64,000 nt of DNA from NCBI RefSeq assembly GCF_019024325.1, contig NZ_JAFNJS010000005.1, positions 186,001-250,000 of the forward strand. Reading direction: 5' to 3'. Source of the stretch: Falsiroseomonas tokyonensis. Lineage in GTDB: Bacteria; Pseudomonadota; Alphaproteobacteria; Acetobacterales; Acetobacteraceae. Positions 34,484-43,191 of this stretch are shown one piece after another. A program made the position numbers and the translations under genes. Every line of letters begins with the position of its first letter. The first letter of the stretch is position 1. The notes under the pieces were generated by a model. The model ran no database searches, was not told where the DNA came from, and saw only the letters and a program-made list of their open reading frames with translations.

Positions 34484-34618
34484 GGCCGAGGCCGTACCCA
34501 CCGGATCAATATTAACTTTTTGTTCACACGAGAGGTGCAGACAGGCTGCTTTCCATGGGCGCGGCGCTGCCTGGCGGCTGGATAGGGCAACGCCTCCGCC
34601 AGAGAGGTAGCCCAAGCC

Positions 34619-36505
34619 ATGATGGCCGATGTGTCGCGCTGGCTTTTCGACCCGGCGGGCCTCACCCCGCACGGCTTCTGCCTGATCTGGGAGCCGGGGC
34701 TGATCTGGGCGCACGCCTTGGCCGGTTTTGCCATCGGCCTGGCCTATTTCACCATTCCGGTGGCCTTGGCCGTCTTCGCAAGGCGCCGGCGCGACCTGGT
34801 CTATCGCCCGGTGATCTGGCTCTTCGCCGCCTTCATCATGCTCTGCGGCGTTGGTCATTGGCTGGACATCCTGACGCTCTGGGTGCCGGCCTATGGCATC
34901 CAGGCCGTGGTGAAGGTGGCGACGGCGCTGGTGTCCGTGGCGACGGCGATCGCCCTCTGGTGGGTGCTGCCCTACCTGCTCGCTTTGCCTTCCCCCGCCC
35001 GGCTGCGCGCGGCCGACCAGGCGCTGGCGGAATCCCGCCGTCGGGCCAGCTTCGAGCATTCGCCGGTCCCGCTTTTCACGCAGACCTTCGACGGCCTTGT
35101 GACCGACGTTTCCAATTCCTGGCTCGCCTTGCTCGGCTACGCCCATGGCGAGGTCGTCGGCCGGCCGCTGACGGATCTGCAACCGGCAGGCGCGACGGGT
35201 TGGGACAGCGGTCAGCGGAGGCTGCTGGAATCCGGGGAGTCCTGCGAATCGGAACAGCGGTTCCTGCATGCCGATGGTCGGATCGTCGATGCCTTGGTGA
35301 CCGCGCGGCTGGAACACAAAGGGGCGGATGCGAACCTCTCCTGCGTCCTGGTGGACATCACCGCCCGCAAGCGTGCCGAGGCGGCGCTGCGCACCAGCGA
35401 GGAGATGCTGCGGCAGTCGCAGAAGATGGAGGCCATCGGACGGCTCGCCGCCGGTGTGGCGCACGACTTCAACAACATCCTGCAAAGCATCGTGGGCGCG
35501 CTGGAGCTGGTGCTCGACGAACTGCCGGAGGGAACCACGGGGTACGAATATGCCGGCGTGGCGCTGGATGCGGCGGAACGCGGCTCCTCATTGACCCACC
35601 ATATGCTGTCCTACGCCCGCAAGCAGATCCTGCGGCCGCGCAACATCGCGCTCGGGCCCTTCCTGGCGGATATGCAGAAGCTGCTGGAACGCACGCTGGG
35701 GCCGCACATCACCGTCATCCTCCGTCCCACCGCAGCGCCCTCGACCTTGGCAGATCCCGGCCAGCTGCAGACGGCCCTGCTGAACCTCGCCATCAATGCC
35801 GCCCACGCCATGCCGCATGGAGGAACGCTGACGCTCGATGCCCAGCGCAGGTCCTATGGCGGCCGGGGCTGGGCCTGCCTCCGCGTGGCGGATACCGGAA
35901 CGGGCATGGATGCGGAGACCCTGGCCCATGCGGTCGACCCCTTCTTCACCACCAAGGGGCTGGAGGGAACCGGCCTCGGCCTGTCGATGGTCCAGGGCTT
36001 CGCCGAACAATCCGGGGGAAGGCTGCATCTGGTCAGCGTCCTGGGCGAGGGAACCACCGTGGAACTCTGGCTGCCCATGGTCTCGGCCGAGGCGCAGCTG
36101 GTGCAGCCGGCGGCCGTGCCTCGCCCGCTCAAGGGCCGAATCCTGCTGGTCGACGATTCGGCGGATGTGCTGCTGACAACCGGAAGCTATCTGGAGAAGG
36201 CGGGGTTCGAGGTGGTGCGCGCCGAAAGCGGCGACCGGGCGCTGGCCTTGCTGAAGGATGGGATGGTCTTCGACGTCCTCATCACCGACTACGCCATGGC
36301 CGGGATCAACGGGGCGGACCTGATCGTCGAGGCCCGCCTGCTGCTGCCGAGCATGCGGGCGCTGATGATCACCGGCTTTGCCGATCTGCGCTACACCGAC
36401 CTCCTGCCGGCCGGCACGCTGGTGTTGCACAAGCCATTCCAGCGCAAGGACCTGGCAGACGCGCTGCAAACCATCGTGCAGTCCGACCAGAAGCCGGTGG
36501 GATAA
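34619..36505 (+). CDS. Hybrid sensor kinase with ethylene-receptor-like membrane domain lacking the key Asp (kinase 2)
   Basis: A 628-residue hybrid kinase. Its three-helix N-terminal domain (about residues 25-125: ALAGFAIGLAYFTIP, FIMLCGVGHWLDIL) is clearly related to that of kinase 1 and ETR1. Cys76 and His80 (copper ligands) and Tyr43 are kept, but the position of ETR1 Asp25 is Gly36. A PAS domain (about 141-258), a phospho-acceptor helix (GVAHDFNNILQS, His282), an ATPase domain (LAINAAHAM, VADTGTGMD, GTGLGLSMV) and a C-terminal receiver (LLVDDS, LITDYAMAG, Asp557) follow. No separate response regulator is adjacent. Confidence 0.88.
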   Translation: MMADVSRWLFDPAGLTPHGFCLIWEPGLIWAHALAGFAIGLAYFTIPVALAVFARRRRDLVYRPVIWLFAAFIMLCGVGHWLDILTLWVPAYGIQAVVKVATALVSVATAIALWWVLPYLLALPSPARLRAADQALAESRRRASFEHSPVPLFTQTFDGLVTDVSNSWLALLGYAHGEVVGRPLTDLQPAGATGWDSGQRRLLESGESCESEQRFLHADGRIVDALVTARLEHKGADANLSCVLVDITARKRAEAALRTSEEMLRQSQKMEAIGRLAAGVAHDFNNILQSIVGALELVLDELPEGTTGYEYAGVALDAAERGSSLTHHMLSYARKQILRPRNIALGPFLADMQKLLERTLGPHITVILRPTAAPSTLADPGQLQTALLNLAINAAHAMPHGGTLTLDAQRRSYGGRGWACLRVADTGTGMDAETLAHAVDPFFTTKGLEGTGLGLSMVQGFAEQSGGRLHLVSVLGEGTTVELWLPMVSAEAQLVQPAAVPRPLKGRILLVDDSADVLLTTGSYLEKAGFEVVRAESGDRALALLKDGMVFDVLITDYAMAGINGADLIVEARLLLPSMRALMITGFADLRYTDLLPAGTLVLHKPFQRKDLADALQTIVQSDQKPVG

Positions 36506-36520
36506 CGGCCTGGCGCCCGT

Positions 36521-36550
36521 CCAGCAGGAGTCCAGTCGGATGCCTGCTGG
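36521..36550. terminator. Hairpin between convergent genes
   Basis: CCAGCAGG (36521-36528) and CCTGCTGG (36543-36550) form an 8-bp stem with a 14-base loop, between the ends of kinase 2 and the small Tat-signal protein. No U-tract follows. Confidence 0.4.
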
Positions 36551-36566
36551 GGCGAGCCGCCGAGGC

Positions 36567-36881
36567 TCAGCGGCAGACGCGCTGGTCCACCCAACGGACG
36601 CGGATATAGCCGAAGCGGTCGCGGTAGCGGATGCGGCGGCGCTCCACCCAGCAGCGACGGCGCCCGCGGCCCCGCGGCCGGCCGGGCGGCGGGCCCCACT
36701 GCGCCTCGGTCAGCAACTCCTCCATCTCGGCCTCGGTCAAGATGGCCGGTTCCGCCTGGGGCGCCTCGGGGGCGGGGATTTCGGGCAGCGTCGCGCGGCT
36801 GGCGGCGCTGGCGGCCCCGGCCGCGAGCGCGCTGCCCAGCGCGCCAGCCAGGCTGGCGAAGAGAAAACGACGGCGGTCCAT
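36567..36881 (-). CDS. Small exported protein with twin-arginine-type signal
   Basis: A 104-residue protein of unknown function. MDRRRFLFASLAGALGSALAAG is a Tat-like signal peptide cleaved near ASA-A. The mature part has an acidic Pro/Glu stretch (PEIPAPEAPQAEPAILTEAE) and then a very basic tail with GRPRGRGRRRCW and two Cys residues, ending VDQRVCR. A charge-segregated periplasmic protein of this kind may bind polyanions, but no family is recognised. It is 103 bases after prs on the same strand. Confidence 0.65.
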   Translation of the reverse strand: MDRRRFLFASLAGALGSALAAGAASAASRATLPEIPAPEAPQAEPAILTEAEMEELLTEAQWGPPPGRPRGRGRRRCWVERRRIRYRDRFGYIRVRWVDQRVCR

Positions 36882-36984
36882 GACGGGTCACTCCCTGCGT
36901 TCAGGATGCCCAGTCAACGCCGGGATCGTGTCCGCAAACGGCGCCAAACCATGGCGGGTTTCGGGAGGCGTGCGACGATCCGTG

Positions 36985-37917
36985 TCAGTTGAACAGCGAA
37001 CTGACCGAGGATTCCTCGCTGATCCGCTTCATCGCCTCGGCCAGCAGCTGGGCGATGGTCAATTGCTTGATATTGCGGGAAACCCGCACCGCTTCCGTGG
37101 CCAGGATGCTGTCCGTGACGACCATATGCTCGATCTGCGCCGCGCCCACGCGCGCCACGGCGCCGCCCGAGAAGACACCATGCGTTACATAGACGCTGGC
37201 CGATTTCGCGCCGTTCTTCAGCAGCGCCTCTGCCGCATTCACCAGCGTGCCGCCCGAATCGACGATGTCGTCCACCAGGATGCAGTCGCGGCCCTCCACC
37301 TCGCCGATCACGTTCATCACCTCCGACACGCCGGCCCGGGGGCGGCGCTTGTCGATGATGGCCAGGTCCGTATGGATGCGCGCCGCAATGGCGCGCGCGC
37401 GCACCACGCCGCCGACATCGGGCGAGACCACGATCAGGTCGCGGCCGGCGAAGCGTTCCTGGATGTCGCGCGCGAAAAGCGGCGCCGCGAACAGGTTGTC
37501 CACGGGGATGTCGAAGAAGCCCTGGATCTGCCCGGCATGCAGATCCATGGTCAGCACGCGATGCGCCCCGGCCTCGACGATCAGGTTCGCCACCAGCTTG
37601 GCAGAGATCGGCGTACGGCTGCCGGATTTCCGGTCCTGCCGGGCGTAGCCGAAATAGGGGATCACCGCCGTGATGCGCCGCGCGCTGGCGCGCCGCAGCG
37701 CGTCCAGCATGATCAGCAGCTCCATCAGGTTGTCGTTCGCGGGATAGCTGGTGGACTGCACCACGAAGACGTCCTCGCCGCGGACATTCTCATGGATCTC
37801 GCAGAAGATCTCCATGTCGGCGAAGCGGCGCACGGAGGCCTGGGTCAGCGCGATGCCGAGCGCCGCGGCGACCGCCTCGGCCAGCGGGCGGTTGCTGTTG
37901 CAGGCGATGATCTTCAT
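36985..37917 (-). CDS. prs: Ribose-phosphate pyrophosphokinase (PRPP synthase)
   Basis: A 310-residue class I PRPP synthetase making phosphoribosyl pyrophosphate from ribose 5-phosphate and ATP. Motifs: [20 protein letters not shown], the flexible-loop segment [18 protein letters not shown], the divalent-metal region [15 protein letters not shown], and the PRPP loop [14 protein letters not shown]. Start [16 protein letters not shown] fits the family. The upstream flank (37918-38034) is non-coding and should contain its promoter. Confidence 0.97.
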   Translation of the reverse strand: MKIIACNSNRPLAEAVAAALGIALTQASVRRFADMEIFCEIHENVRGEDVFVVQSTSYPANDNLMELLIMLDALRRASARRITAVIPYFGYARQDRKSGSRTPISAKLVANLIVEAGAHRVLTMDLHAGQIQGFFDIPVDNLFAAPLFARDIQERFAGRDLIVVSPDVGGVVRARAIAARIHTDLAIIDKRRPRAGVSEVMNVIGEVEGRDCILVDDIVDSGGTLVNAAEALLKNGAKSASVYVTHGVFSGGAVARVGAAQIEHMVVTDSILATEAVRVSRNIKQLTIAQLLAEAMKRISEESSVSSLFN

Positions 37918-38034
37918 GGCAGGCGCGAACCCCAAGGGATGGAGTGGGGAGGAAGTAGCAAAGATCAGGCCGAACCCAGGAAAATCCCCGGCCGACGCGG
38001 CGCTTGGTAGCAACGTGACGTTATGGTGTCCATC

Positions 38035-38072
38035 GCGGGCGGATGACGGCGGCGCATGGCCGCCCCGCCCGC
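38035..38072 (-). terminator. Nested hairpin after the lipoprotein gene
   Basis: GCGGGC (38035-38040) pairs with GCCCGC (38067-38072), enclosing an inner stem GGCGGC/GCCGCC (38048-38053, 38059-38064) with a GCAT loop. It lies five bases after the lipoprotein stop on the minus strand. No U-tract. Confidence 0.45.
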
Positions 38073-38076
38073 AGGC

Positions 38077-39021
38077 TCAGCGTGCCGCGGCCGGAGTCGC
38101 CGCCGGCCCCGTGGCGGGGGATGCGGAGGGTGCGGCCTGGGCCCCGGCGGCGCCCGGGAAGCCGCCGGCATTGAAGACCACGTCCCGCACGCCGGTCGAG
38201 GCTTCCTCCGCCACCACATAGGCGACGTCGCCCCAGAGCCCGGCCAGCGTGCCGCTCGGCACCTCGTTCAGCTGCAGCACCCGGCCCAGATCCTCGCCAT
38301 CGCGGCGGGAGACGATCCAGACGATCTCGACGCGCTGCAGGCCGCGGCCGGAGGGCACCACCGTGACCTCCCCCTGCACCGCGAATTGCGCGCCCTCCGC
38401 CTCCTCCTGCACCCGGAAGCCGAGGCCGGCCAGGCTGTCCCGCATGCGGGCGGTCAGGCTGCGATTGCCATCGCCCGGCGCGCCGCGGACCGGCAGCAGC
38501 CGCAGCACCGGCGGCCCGCTGCCGGAGGCTGCCTCATCCCCCGTGCGGCGCTGGGCATCGATGCGCCCGACCAGCGTGGCAAGCTGGGGCGCCACCTCGC
38601 CTGCGATCCGCTCATGCAGGGCGGCGCCGCCCTCCGCCCAGTCCCGCGCCGGAACCGGCTGGCCCACCAGCATGCCCAGCGCCCGGCCATCGGCATCGCG
38701 CAGCGCATAGCGCGGCACCACCTGGACGCCCTGGCGCTCCGCCACCACCGCCAGCTGCCAGTCGAGCGGCAGGGCCGGGCCGGCCACCGCCGGCACCTCA
38801 TTCGCCACCAGCCCCTCCGCCAGGGCGCGGGAGAGGCTGGCCGAATCGGCATCCGTCAGCAGCAGCTGGGTCGAATTCGGCACCGCGATCCGATAGCCCG
38901 GCGGCACGCGCAGCCGCCGCGCCACGGCCCCCGGCCGGCCGCGGAAGGGCTGCGGCAGCCCGGTGCAGGCCGCCAGCGCCAGGGGCGCCAGCAGCAGGAG
39001 ACGGCGGCTATGCGAAGACAC
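38077..39021 (-). CDS. Putative lipoprotein of unknown function
   Basis: A 314-residue exported protein. SRRLLLLAPLALAAC-TG is a lipoprotein signal with Cys near residue 19. The body alternates beta-like and Ala/Arg-rich segments (GYRIAVPNSTQLLLTDADSA, VEIVWIVSRRDGEDLG) and ends in an Ala/Pro tail. No family recognised. The GTG start has no ribosome-binding site and lies inside a tiny upstream reading frame (39008-39076), whose stop is 14 bases past it, so translation is probably coupled to that frame. Confidence 0.7.
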   Translation of the reverse strand: MSSHSRRLLLLAPLALAACTGLPQPFRGRPGAVARRLRVPPGYRIAVPNSTQLLLTDADSASLSRALAEGLVANEVPAVAGPALPLDWQLAVVAERQGVQVVPRYALRDADGRALGMLVGQPVPARDWAEGGAALHERIAGEVAPQLATLVGRIDAQRRTGDEAASGSGPPVLRLLPVRGAPGDGNRSLTARMRDSLAGLGFRVQEEAEGAQFAVQGEVTVVPSGRGLQRVEIVWIVSRRDGEDLGRVLQLNEVPSGTLAGLWGDVAYVVAEEASTGVRDVVFNAGGFPGAAGAQAAPSASPATGPAATPAAAR

Positions 39022-39076
39022 AGGAGACCAGCAGGGTGAGCACCATCAGGACCATGAACATGACGACGTAGGGCAT
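39008..39076 (-). CDS. Tiny 22-residue membrane peptide, possible leader for the lipoprotein
   Basis: The frame encodes MPYVVMFMVLMVLTLLVSCV plus two residues, a single hydrophobic segment. It starts four bases after the pgeF stop and overlaps the start of the lipoprotein gene by 14 bases in another frame. The lipoprotein GTG has no ribosome site of its own, which makes translation of this frame likely. It could be a small membrane protein in its own right or a coupling leader. Its own ribosome site is weak (GGGTGA). Confidence 0.42.
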   Translation of the reverse strand: MPYVVMFMVLMVLTLLVSCVFA

Positions 39077-39080
39077 TGGC

Positions 39081-39851
39081 TCACCCAGGGCCAGCGAGGG
39101 GGATAGCGATGGCGGAAAGCTGGTGGCCCAGCGGCCCACCGCCAGCCAGGGTCCGCCGCCGATGGCTGAAGAATTTTTCCTCCAGCGCCAGCGTGTCCTG
39201 GAACAGCGCCTCGGCGCGGGCGAGGCCGGCGGCGGCGAGGCGCGCCTGGCAATAGCCGGCCAGGTCGAATTGCCAGCGATCCTCCCGCCGGCCGGGGGCG
39301 AAGAAGCGTGAAGCTTCGGCGCTTTGGGCCAGGACCGCGTCCCGCAGGTCCGGGCCGACCTCGTAGCTCGCCTGGCCGATGCAGGGGCCCACCACCGCCT
39401 CGATATCCTTTCGAGCTGCCCCGAGGCCTTCCATGGCGGCGATGGTGGCTTCCAGCACGCCGGCCACGGCGCCGCGCCAGCCGGCATGGGCGGCGCCGAT
39501 CACGCCGGCGCGGCGGTCGGCGAAGAGCACGGGGGCGCAATCTGCCGTCAGCACGCCGATCGCCTGGCCGGGGAGGTTCGTGACCAGCGCATCGGCGGTG
39601 GGACGGGCGGCATCGGTCCAGCCGGGGCGGGCATCGGCCACCGCCACCCCATGCACCTGCACCAGGCCGAGCACCGCCTCCGCCCCCAGCACGCCGGCGC
39701 AGGCCGCGCGGTTGCGGCGCACCGCCTCCGGATCATCCTGGCCGGACAGGGAGCAATTCAGGCTGGCATAGGCGCCGGTAGAGACGCCGCCCTCGCGGGT
39801 GAAGAAGCCATGCGGCAGGCCCAGATCGGCCGTCAGGAAGCCGGGGGTCAT
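39081..39851 (-). CDS. pgeF: Laccase-domain protein, PgeF/YfiH family (polyphenol oxidase / peptidoglycan editing factor)
   Basis: A 256-residue COG1496 protein. It has HGFFTREGGVSTGAYASLN, the metal/catalytic His in LVQVHGV, the Cys in TADCAPVLF (about residues 102-110) and HAGWRG (about 121-126), with a later GPCIGQASYEVG. In E. coli YfiH edits wrong amino acids in muropeptides; related proteins act on purine nucleosides. Start ATG overlaps the end of the methyltransferase gene (ATGA). Confidence 0.92.
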   Translation of the reverse strand: MTPGFLTADLGLPHGFFTREGGVSTGAYASLNCSLSGQDDPEAVRRNRAACAGVLGAEAVLGLVQVHGVAVADARPGWTDAARPTADALVTNLPGQAIGVLTADCAPVLFADRRAGVIGAAHAGWRGAVAGVLEATIAAMEGLGAARKDIEAVVGPCIGQASYEVGPDLRDAVLAQSAEASRFFAPGRREDRWQFDLAGYCQARLAAAGLARAEALFQDTLALEEKFFSHRRRTLAGGGPLGHQLSAIAIPLAGPG

Positions 39852-40849
39852 GCGGGGTCGAATCCTGGCAGGGTGGGCAGGCGAGGGTCGCAGAGGGCCA
39901 GGGCCTTGAACAGCCGGCCCATCCCCTCCGCCGCCACCAGCCGCTCGGCGCCCGATAGGATCTCCCCGGCCAGCCGCGGACGGGACCGGGCCAGCATGGC
40001 GGCGCGGGTCATCAGGCCCAGGCGCTGCAGGAACAGCCCCTGCGGCAGCGGCCCCAGCGCCGCGGCGCCGGCGGCGCGGGCGGTGCGGGCGAGGGCGGCG
40101 AAGTCCACATGGGCGGTCAGGTCGGCGCTGCCCGGCTCGGCCAGGGGGTCGAGGCCGGTGGCCTGGCCGCGCACCGCCTGCAGGCTTTCGCCGAAGCCGG
40201 ATTCGGCCGGACCGTAATCCAGGAACAGCGCCGCGCCGCCCTGCGTCGCGAGCCGCCGGGCGAGTTGCGCTGCCACCGCCTGCGCGGCCTCACCCACCTC
40301 CTGCACCGCGCCCTCCGGCGCCTCGGTGGGCAGCGTCATCTCCGCCGGCTGTTCAACGAAGCGGCCCTCGGCGAGGAAGCGTTCCCGCCAGGCGCCCTCG
40401 CGGCGGATGAATTGGCGGATCGGCAGCGCGTCCAGGAACTCGTTGCCGATCAACAGCATGGGGCCGGCGGGCAGGGTGGAGAGGTCGTCATGCCAGGCCG
40501 CCACCGCATCGCCCAGCATGCGGCGCTGCTGGTCGCGGAGCGTTGGCGAGGTCTCGACCAGATGCAGCCTCAGCGCCGCCCGAAAGGGGGCCGCCACCTC
40601 GCTCACCGCGCGCAGCGCATCGGCCATCAGCGTGCCGCGGCCGGGGCCCACCTCCACCAGCAGCACCGGGTCGGGCCGGCCCATCATCTCCCAGGTCACC
40701 GCCGCCCAGCCGCCCAGCACTTCCCCGAATGCCTGGGAGATTTCCGGCGCCGTGGTGAAATCCCCCGCCCGACCGAAGGGCGAGGCGGGCCGCGCGTAGT
40801 AGGCGGCGATGGCCCGCGCCATGAAGTGGTCGAGGCGCTCCATCGTCAC
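39848..40849 (-). CDS. SAM-dependent methyltransferase, MidA/NDUFAF7 family
   Basis: A 333-residue class I methyltransferase (COG1565). RAGDFTTAPEISQAFGEVLG and VEVGPGRGTLMADALR (about residues 65-80, SAM loop) are characteristic, with LIGNEFLDALPIRQF further on. The mitochondrial relative NDUFAF7 methylates an arginine of a complex I subunit; the bacterial role is less clear. GTG 40849 overlaps the lgt stop (GTGA); ATG 40843 is also possible. The gene order lgt-midA-pgeF is common in alphaproteobacteria. Confidence 0.9.
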   Translation of the reverse strand: MTMERLDHFMARAIAAYYARPASPFGRAGDFTTAPEISQAFGEVLGGWAAVTWEMMGRPDPVLLVEVGPGRGTLMADALRAVSEVAAPFRAALRLHLVETSPTLRDQQRRMLGDAVAAWHDDLSTLPAGPMLLIGNEFLDALPIRQFIRREGAWRERFLAEGRFVEQPAEMTLPTEAPEGAVQEVGEAAQAVAAQLARRLATQGGAALFLDYGPAESGFGESLQAVRGQATGLDPLAEPGSADLTAHVDFAALARTARAAGAAALGPLPQGLFLQRLGLMTRAAMLARSRPRLAGEILSGAERLVAAEGMGRLFKALALCDPRLPTLPGFDPA

Positions 40850-41637
40850 GCGGGGCGGCGGGCCCGCAGCATCAGTACGGCGCCGGCCAGGATCATCGGC
40901 AGGGACAGCAGCTGGCCCATGGTCGCGCCGGCAAACAGGAAGCCGAGATGCGCATCCGGCTGCCGGAAGAACTCACCCACCAGTCGCGCCACGCCATAGC
41001 CCGCCAGGAAGGCGCCCGTGACAAACCCCTCGCGCTCCCGAATGCCGGGGATGCGGACCAGGATGTTCAGCGCGATGAAGAGCAGCACGCCTTCCATCGC
41101 CGCCTGATAGAGCTGGCTCGGATGGCGCGGCTCCGGCCCGCCGGTCGGGAAGACCATGGCCCAGGGCACGTCGGAGACGCGGCCCCACAATTCGCCATTG
41201 ATGAAATTCGCCAGCCGTCCGAGCCCGAGCCCGATCGGCACCACCGGCGCCACCCGGTCCCCAAAACGCAACGCCGGCAGCCCCTGGCGCCGGCAGAACC
41301 ACAGCGCGGCGACGATCACGCCCAGCATGCCGCCATGGAAAGACATGCCGCCCTGCCAGACATACAGCGCCTCCCACGGCGCGGTAATGTAGTAGCCCGG
41401 CCGGTAGAACAGCACGTAGCCGAGCCGCCCGCCCAGGATGATGCCCAGCGTGGTCCAGGTGACGAAGTCGTCCAGCTGCTCCCGGCTGGCGGCGACCGGC
41501 GCCAGCGCCACCAGCCGCCGCGCCAGCATCCAGCCCAGCACGATGCCGGCGATATAGGCCAGCGCGTACCAGCGCAGCGCGAAGGGGCCGATCTCGATCA
41601 GCACCGGGTCGATGACGGGGAAGGCGATCACGAACAT
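40846..41637 (-). CDS. lgt: Phosphatidylglycerol:prolipoprotein diacylglyceryl transferase
   Basis: A 263-residue inner-membrane enzyme that adds diacylglycerol to the lipobox Cys of prolipoproteins. About seven helices; the essential His is in MSFHGGMLG (about residues 97-105) and the signature GLGRLANFINGELWGR (about 135-150) is intact. Several proteins of this window (38077, 53544, 58973, 8892) would be its substrates. It begins five bases after the hldD stop and overlaps the methyltransferase gene. Confidence 0.96.
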   Translation of the reverse strand: MFVIAFPVIDPVLIEIGPFALRWYALAYIAGIVLGWMLARRLVALAPVAASREQLDDFVTWTTLGIILGGRLGYVLFYRPGYYITAPWEALYVWQGGMSFHGGMLGVIVAALWFCRRQGLPALRFGDRVAPVVPIGLGLGRLANFINGELWGRVSDVPWAMVFPTGGPEPRHPSQLYQAAMEGVLLFIALNILVRIPGIREREGFVTGAFLAGYGVARLVGEFFRQPDAHLGFLFAGATMGQLLSLPMILAGAVLMLRARRPA

Positions 41638-41641
41638 CAGG

Positions 41642-42622
41642 TCACCGGTGCGGATCGGGGTTCAGCAGGAAGTCCCGCACATAGCGGCCGACGCCGTCTT
41701 CCAGCGTCGTGGGCGCCCGGTCGAAGCCGGTCGCGCGCAGCTTCGCCATCGGGGCTTCCGTAAAGTACTGGTATTTGCCGAGCAGGTCCGGCGGCATGTC
41801 GATGAATTCGATGCGGGCGTTCTGGCCGAGGCCGGCGAACATCGCCCGGATCAGGTCGACGAAGCTGCGCGCCTGGCCGGAGCCGATGTTGAACAGCCCG
41901 CTGACCTTCGGATGGTCCAGCAGCCAGAGGATGGCCGCCACGCAGTCGTCCACATGCACGAAGTCCCGCATCTGCGCGCCATCGGCATAGTCGGGACGGT
42001 CGGAGCGGAAGAGCCGGGCCGGCTCCCCGCGCTGCACCTCGTGGAATTTATGAAAAACCACGCTGGCCATGCGGCCCTTATGGTATTCGTTCGGCCCATA
42101 GACGTTGAAGAAGCGCAGCCCCGCCCATTGCGGCGGCGCCGGCTGGCCGCGCGCCAGCAGATCCGCCACGCGCCGGTCGAAGGCCAGCTTCGACCAGCCA
42201 TAGAGGTTCAGCGGTCGCAGCGCGGCCAGCGCCGCCGGGCTCTCGTCATCGGCAAATCCCAGCGCGCCATCGCCATAGGTGGCGGCGGAAGAGGCGTAGA
42301 TGAAGGGGATGCCGCGCGCCGCGCATTCCGCCCAGAGCGTCAGCGGCAGGGCCAGGTTGGTGTCCGCCACCAGGTCGCCATCGGTCGCCGTGGTCGCGCT
42401 GATCGCGCCCATATGCAGCACCGCGGTGACCTTGGGCTGGGTCTTCCAGAAATCGGGCAGCTGGTCCGGGTGCAGAATGCCGGCGATGCCGTGATGCGCC
42501 AGGTTGCGCCACTTCACGCCATCCCGCAGCCGGTCCACCACCAGGACCTCCTCGCCCCGGTCACAGAGTGCGGCGACCAGGTTGGACCCGATGAAACCGG
42601 CCCCGCCGGTCACGACATACAT
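41642..42622 (-). CDS. hldD: ADP-L-glycero-D-manno-heptose-6-epimerase
   Basis: A 326-residue NAD(P)-dependent SDR-type epimerase that makes the heptose precursor for lipopolysaccharide core. N-terminal MYVVTGGAGFIGSNLVAAL, the catalytic region YASSAATYG, the Tyr-x3-Lys LYGWSKLAFD (about residues 140-149) and RFFNVYGPNEYHK are all family-like. Start ATG 42622 is the first residue of the Rossmann fold. It diverges from the BMFP gene over 105 bases. Confidence 0.93.
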   Translation of the reverse strand: MYVVTGGAGFIGSNLVAALCDRGEEVLVVDRLRDGVKWRNLAHHGIAGILHPDQLPDFWKTQPKVTAVLHMGAISATTATDGDLVADTNLALPLTLWAECAARGIPFIYASSAATYGDGALGFADDESPAALAALRPLNLYGWSKLAFDRRVADLLARGQPAPPQWAGLRFFNVYGPNEYHKGRMASVVFHKFHEVQRGEPARLFRSDRPDYADGAQMRDFVHVDDCVAAILWLLDHPKVSGLFNIGSGQARSFVDLIRAMFAGLGQNARIEFIDMPPDLLGKYQYFTEAPMAKLRATGFDRAPTTLEDGVGRYVRDFLLNPDPHR

Positions 42623-42727
42623 CGGCGGTTGTCCCTTCGCGTCGCGGCCCCTATCTCGCCGCGGGCGGGGTATAGGCCGCGGGATCGCGGCCGGACAAGG
42701 CGCACAGCATTTGGGCAGGAGGTCGTG

Positions 42728-43156
42728 ATGACCAGCGAAACCGGAGCCGGCAGTAGCGGATCCAGCGGGGCGGGCACCGGAGGCACAGGCACCGGAGGCA
42801 CCGGCGGCACAGGTAGCGGGACCGGCGGCCCAGGCTGGGGCATGGGCGGCGGCAGCGGGCCGAAGCGCGGCCTCTTCGACGACCTGGCCGGCATGGCCGG
42901 CGGCGCATTCTCCGTCCTGGCCGGCGCCCGGGCGGAGGCCGAGGCCATGGGCCGCGCGCAGGTCGAGGCCATGGTGCAGCGCCTGGAGCTGGTGCGGCGC
43001 GAGGATCTGGACGCCGCCCTGGAAGTGGCCCGACGCGCCCGCGAACAGGCCGAGGCGCTGGAAGTCCGCGTTGCCGCGCTGGAGGCGAAGCTGGCCCAGG
43101 CCGCGCCGGCCGCCGACGCTTCCATCGATCCCGGCCAGTCCGTCGACGGCGGTTGA
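42728..43156 (+). CDS. BMFP-domain protein (UbiK/YqiC-like accessory factor) with Gly/Thr-rich N-terminus
   Basis: A 142-residue protein. Residues 1-45 are a Gly/Ser/Thr-rich low-complexity tail (repeats of GTGGT type). Residues about 50-125 form the BMFP helical hairpin: GLFDDLAGMAGGAFSVLAGAR, AQVEAMVQRLELVRREDLDA and a C-terminal coiled coil VAALEAKLAQA. In enterobacteria UbiK assists coenzyme Q synthesis and binds membranes. An AGGAGG is five bases before ATG. The low-complexity extension is unusual for the family. Confidence 0.88.
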   Translation: MTSETGAGSSGSSGAGTGGTGTGGTGGTGSGTGGPGWGMGGGSGPKRGLFDDLAGMAGGAFSVLAGARAEAEAMGRAQVEAMVQRLELVRREDLDAALEVARRAREQAEALEVRVAALEAKLAQAAPAADASIDPGQSVDGG

Positions 43157-43162
43157 AAGCCG

Positions 43163-43191
43163 CGGCCGAGGTGCCATTCGCACCTTGGCCG
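43163..43191. terminator. Hairpin after the BMFP gene
   Basis: CGGCCGAGGTGC (43163-43174) and GCACCTTGGCCG (43180-43191) form a 12-bp stem (one G-T pair) with loop CATTC, seven bases after the stop. It lacks a U-tract. Confidence 0.5.
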
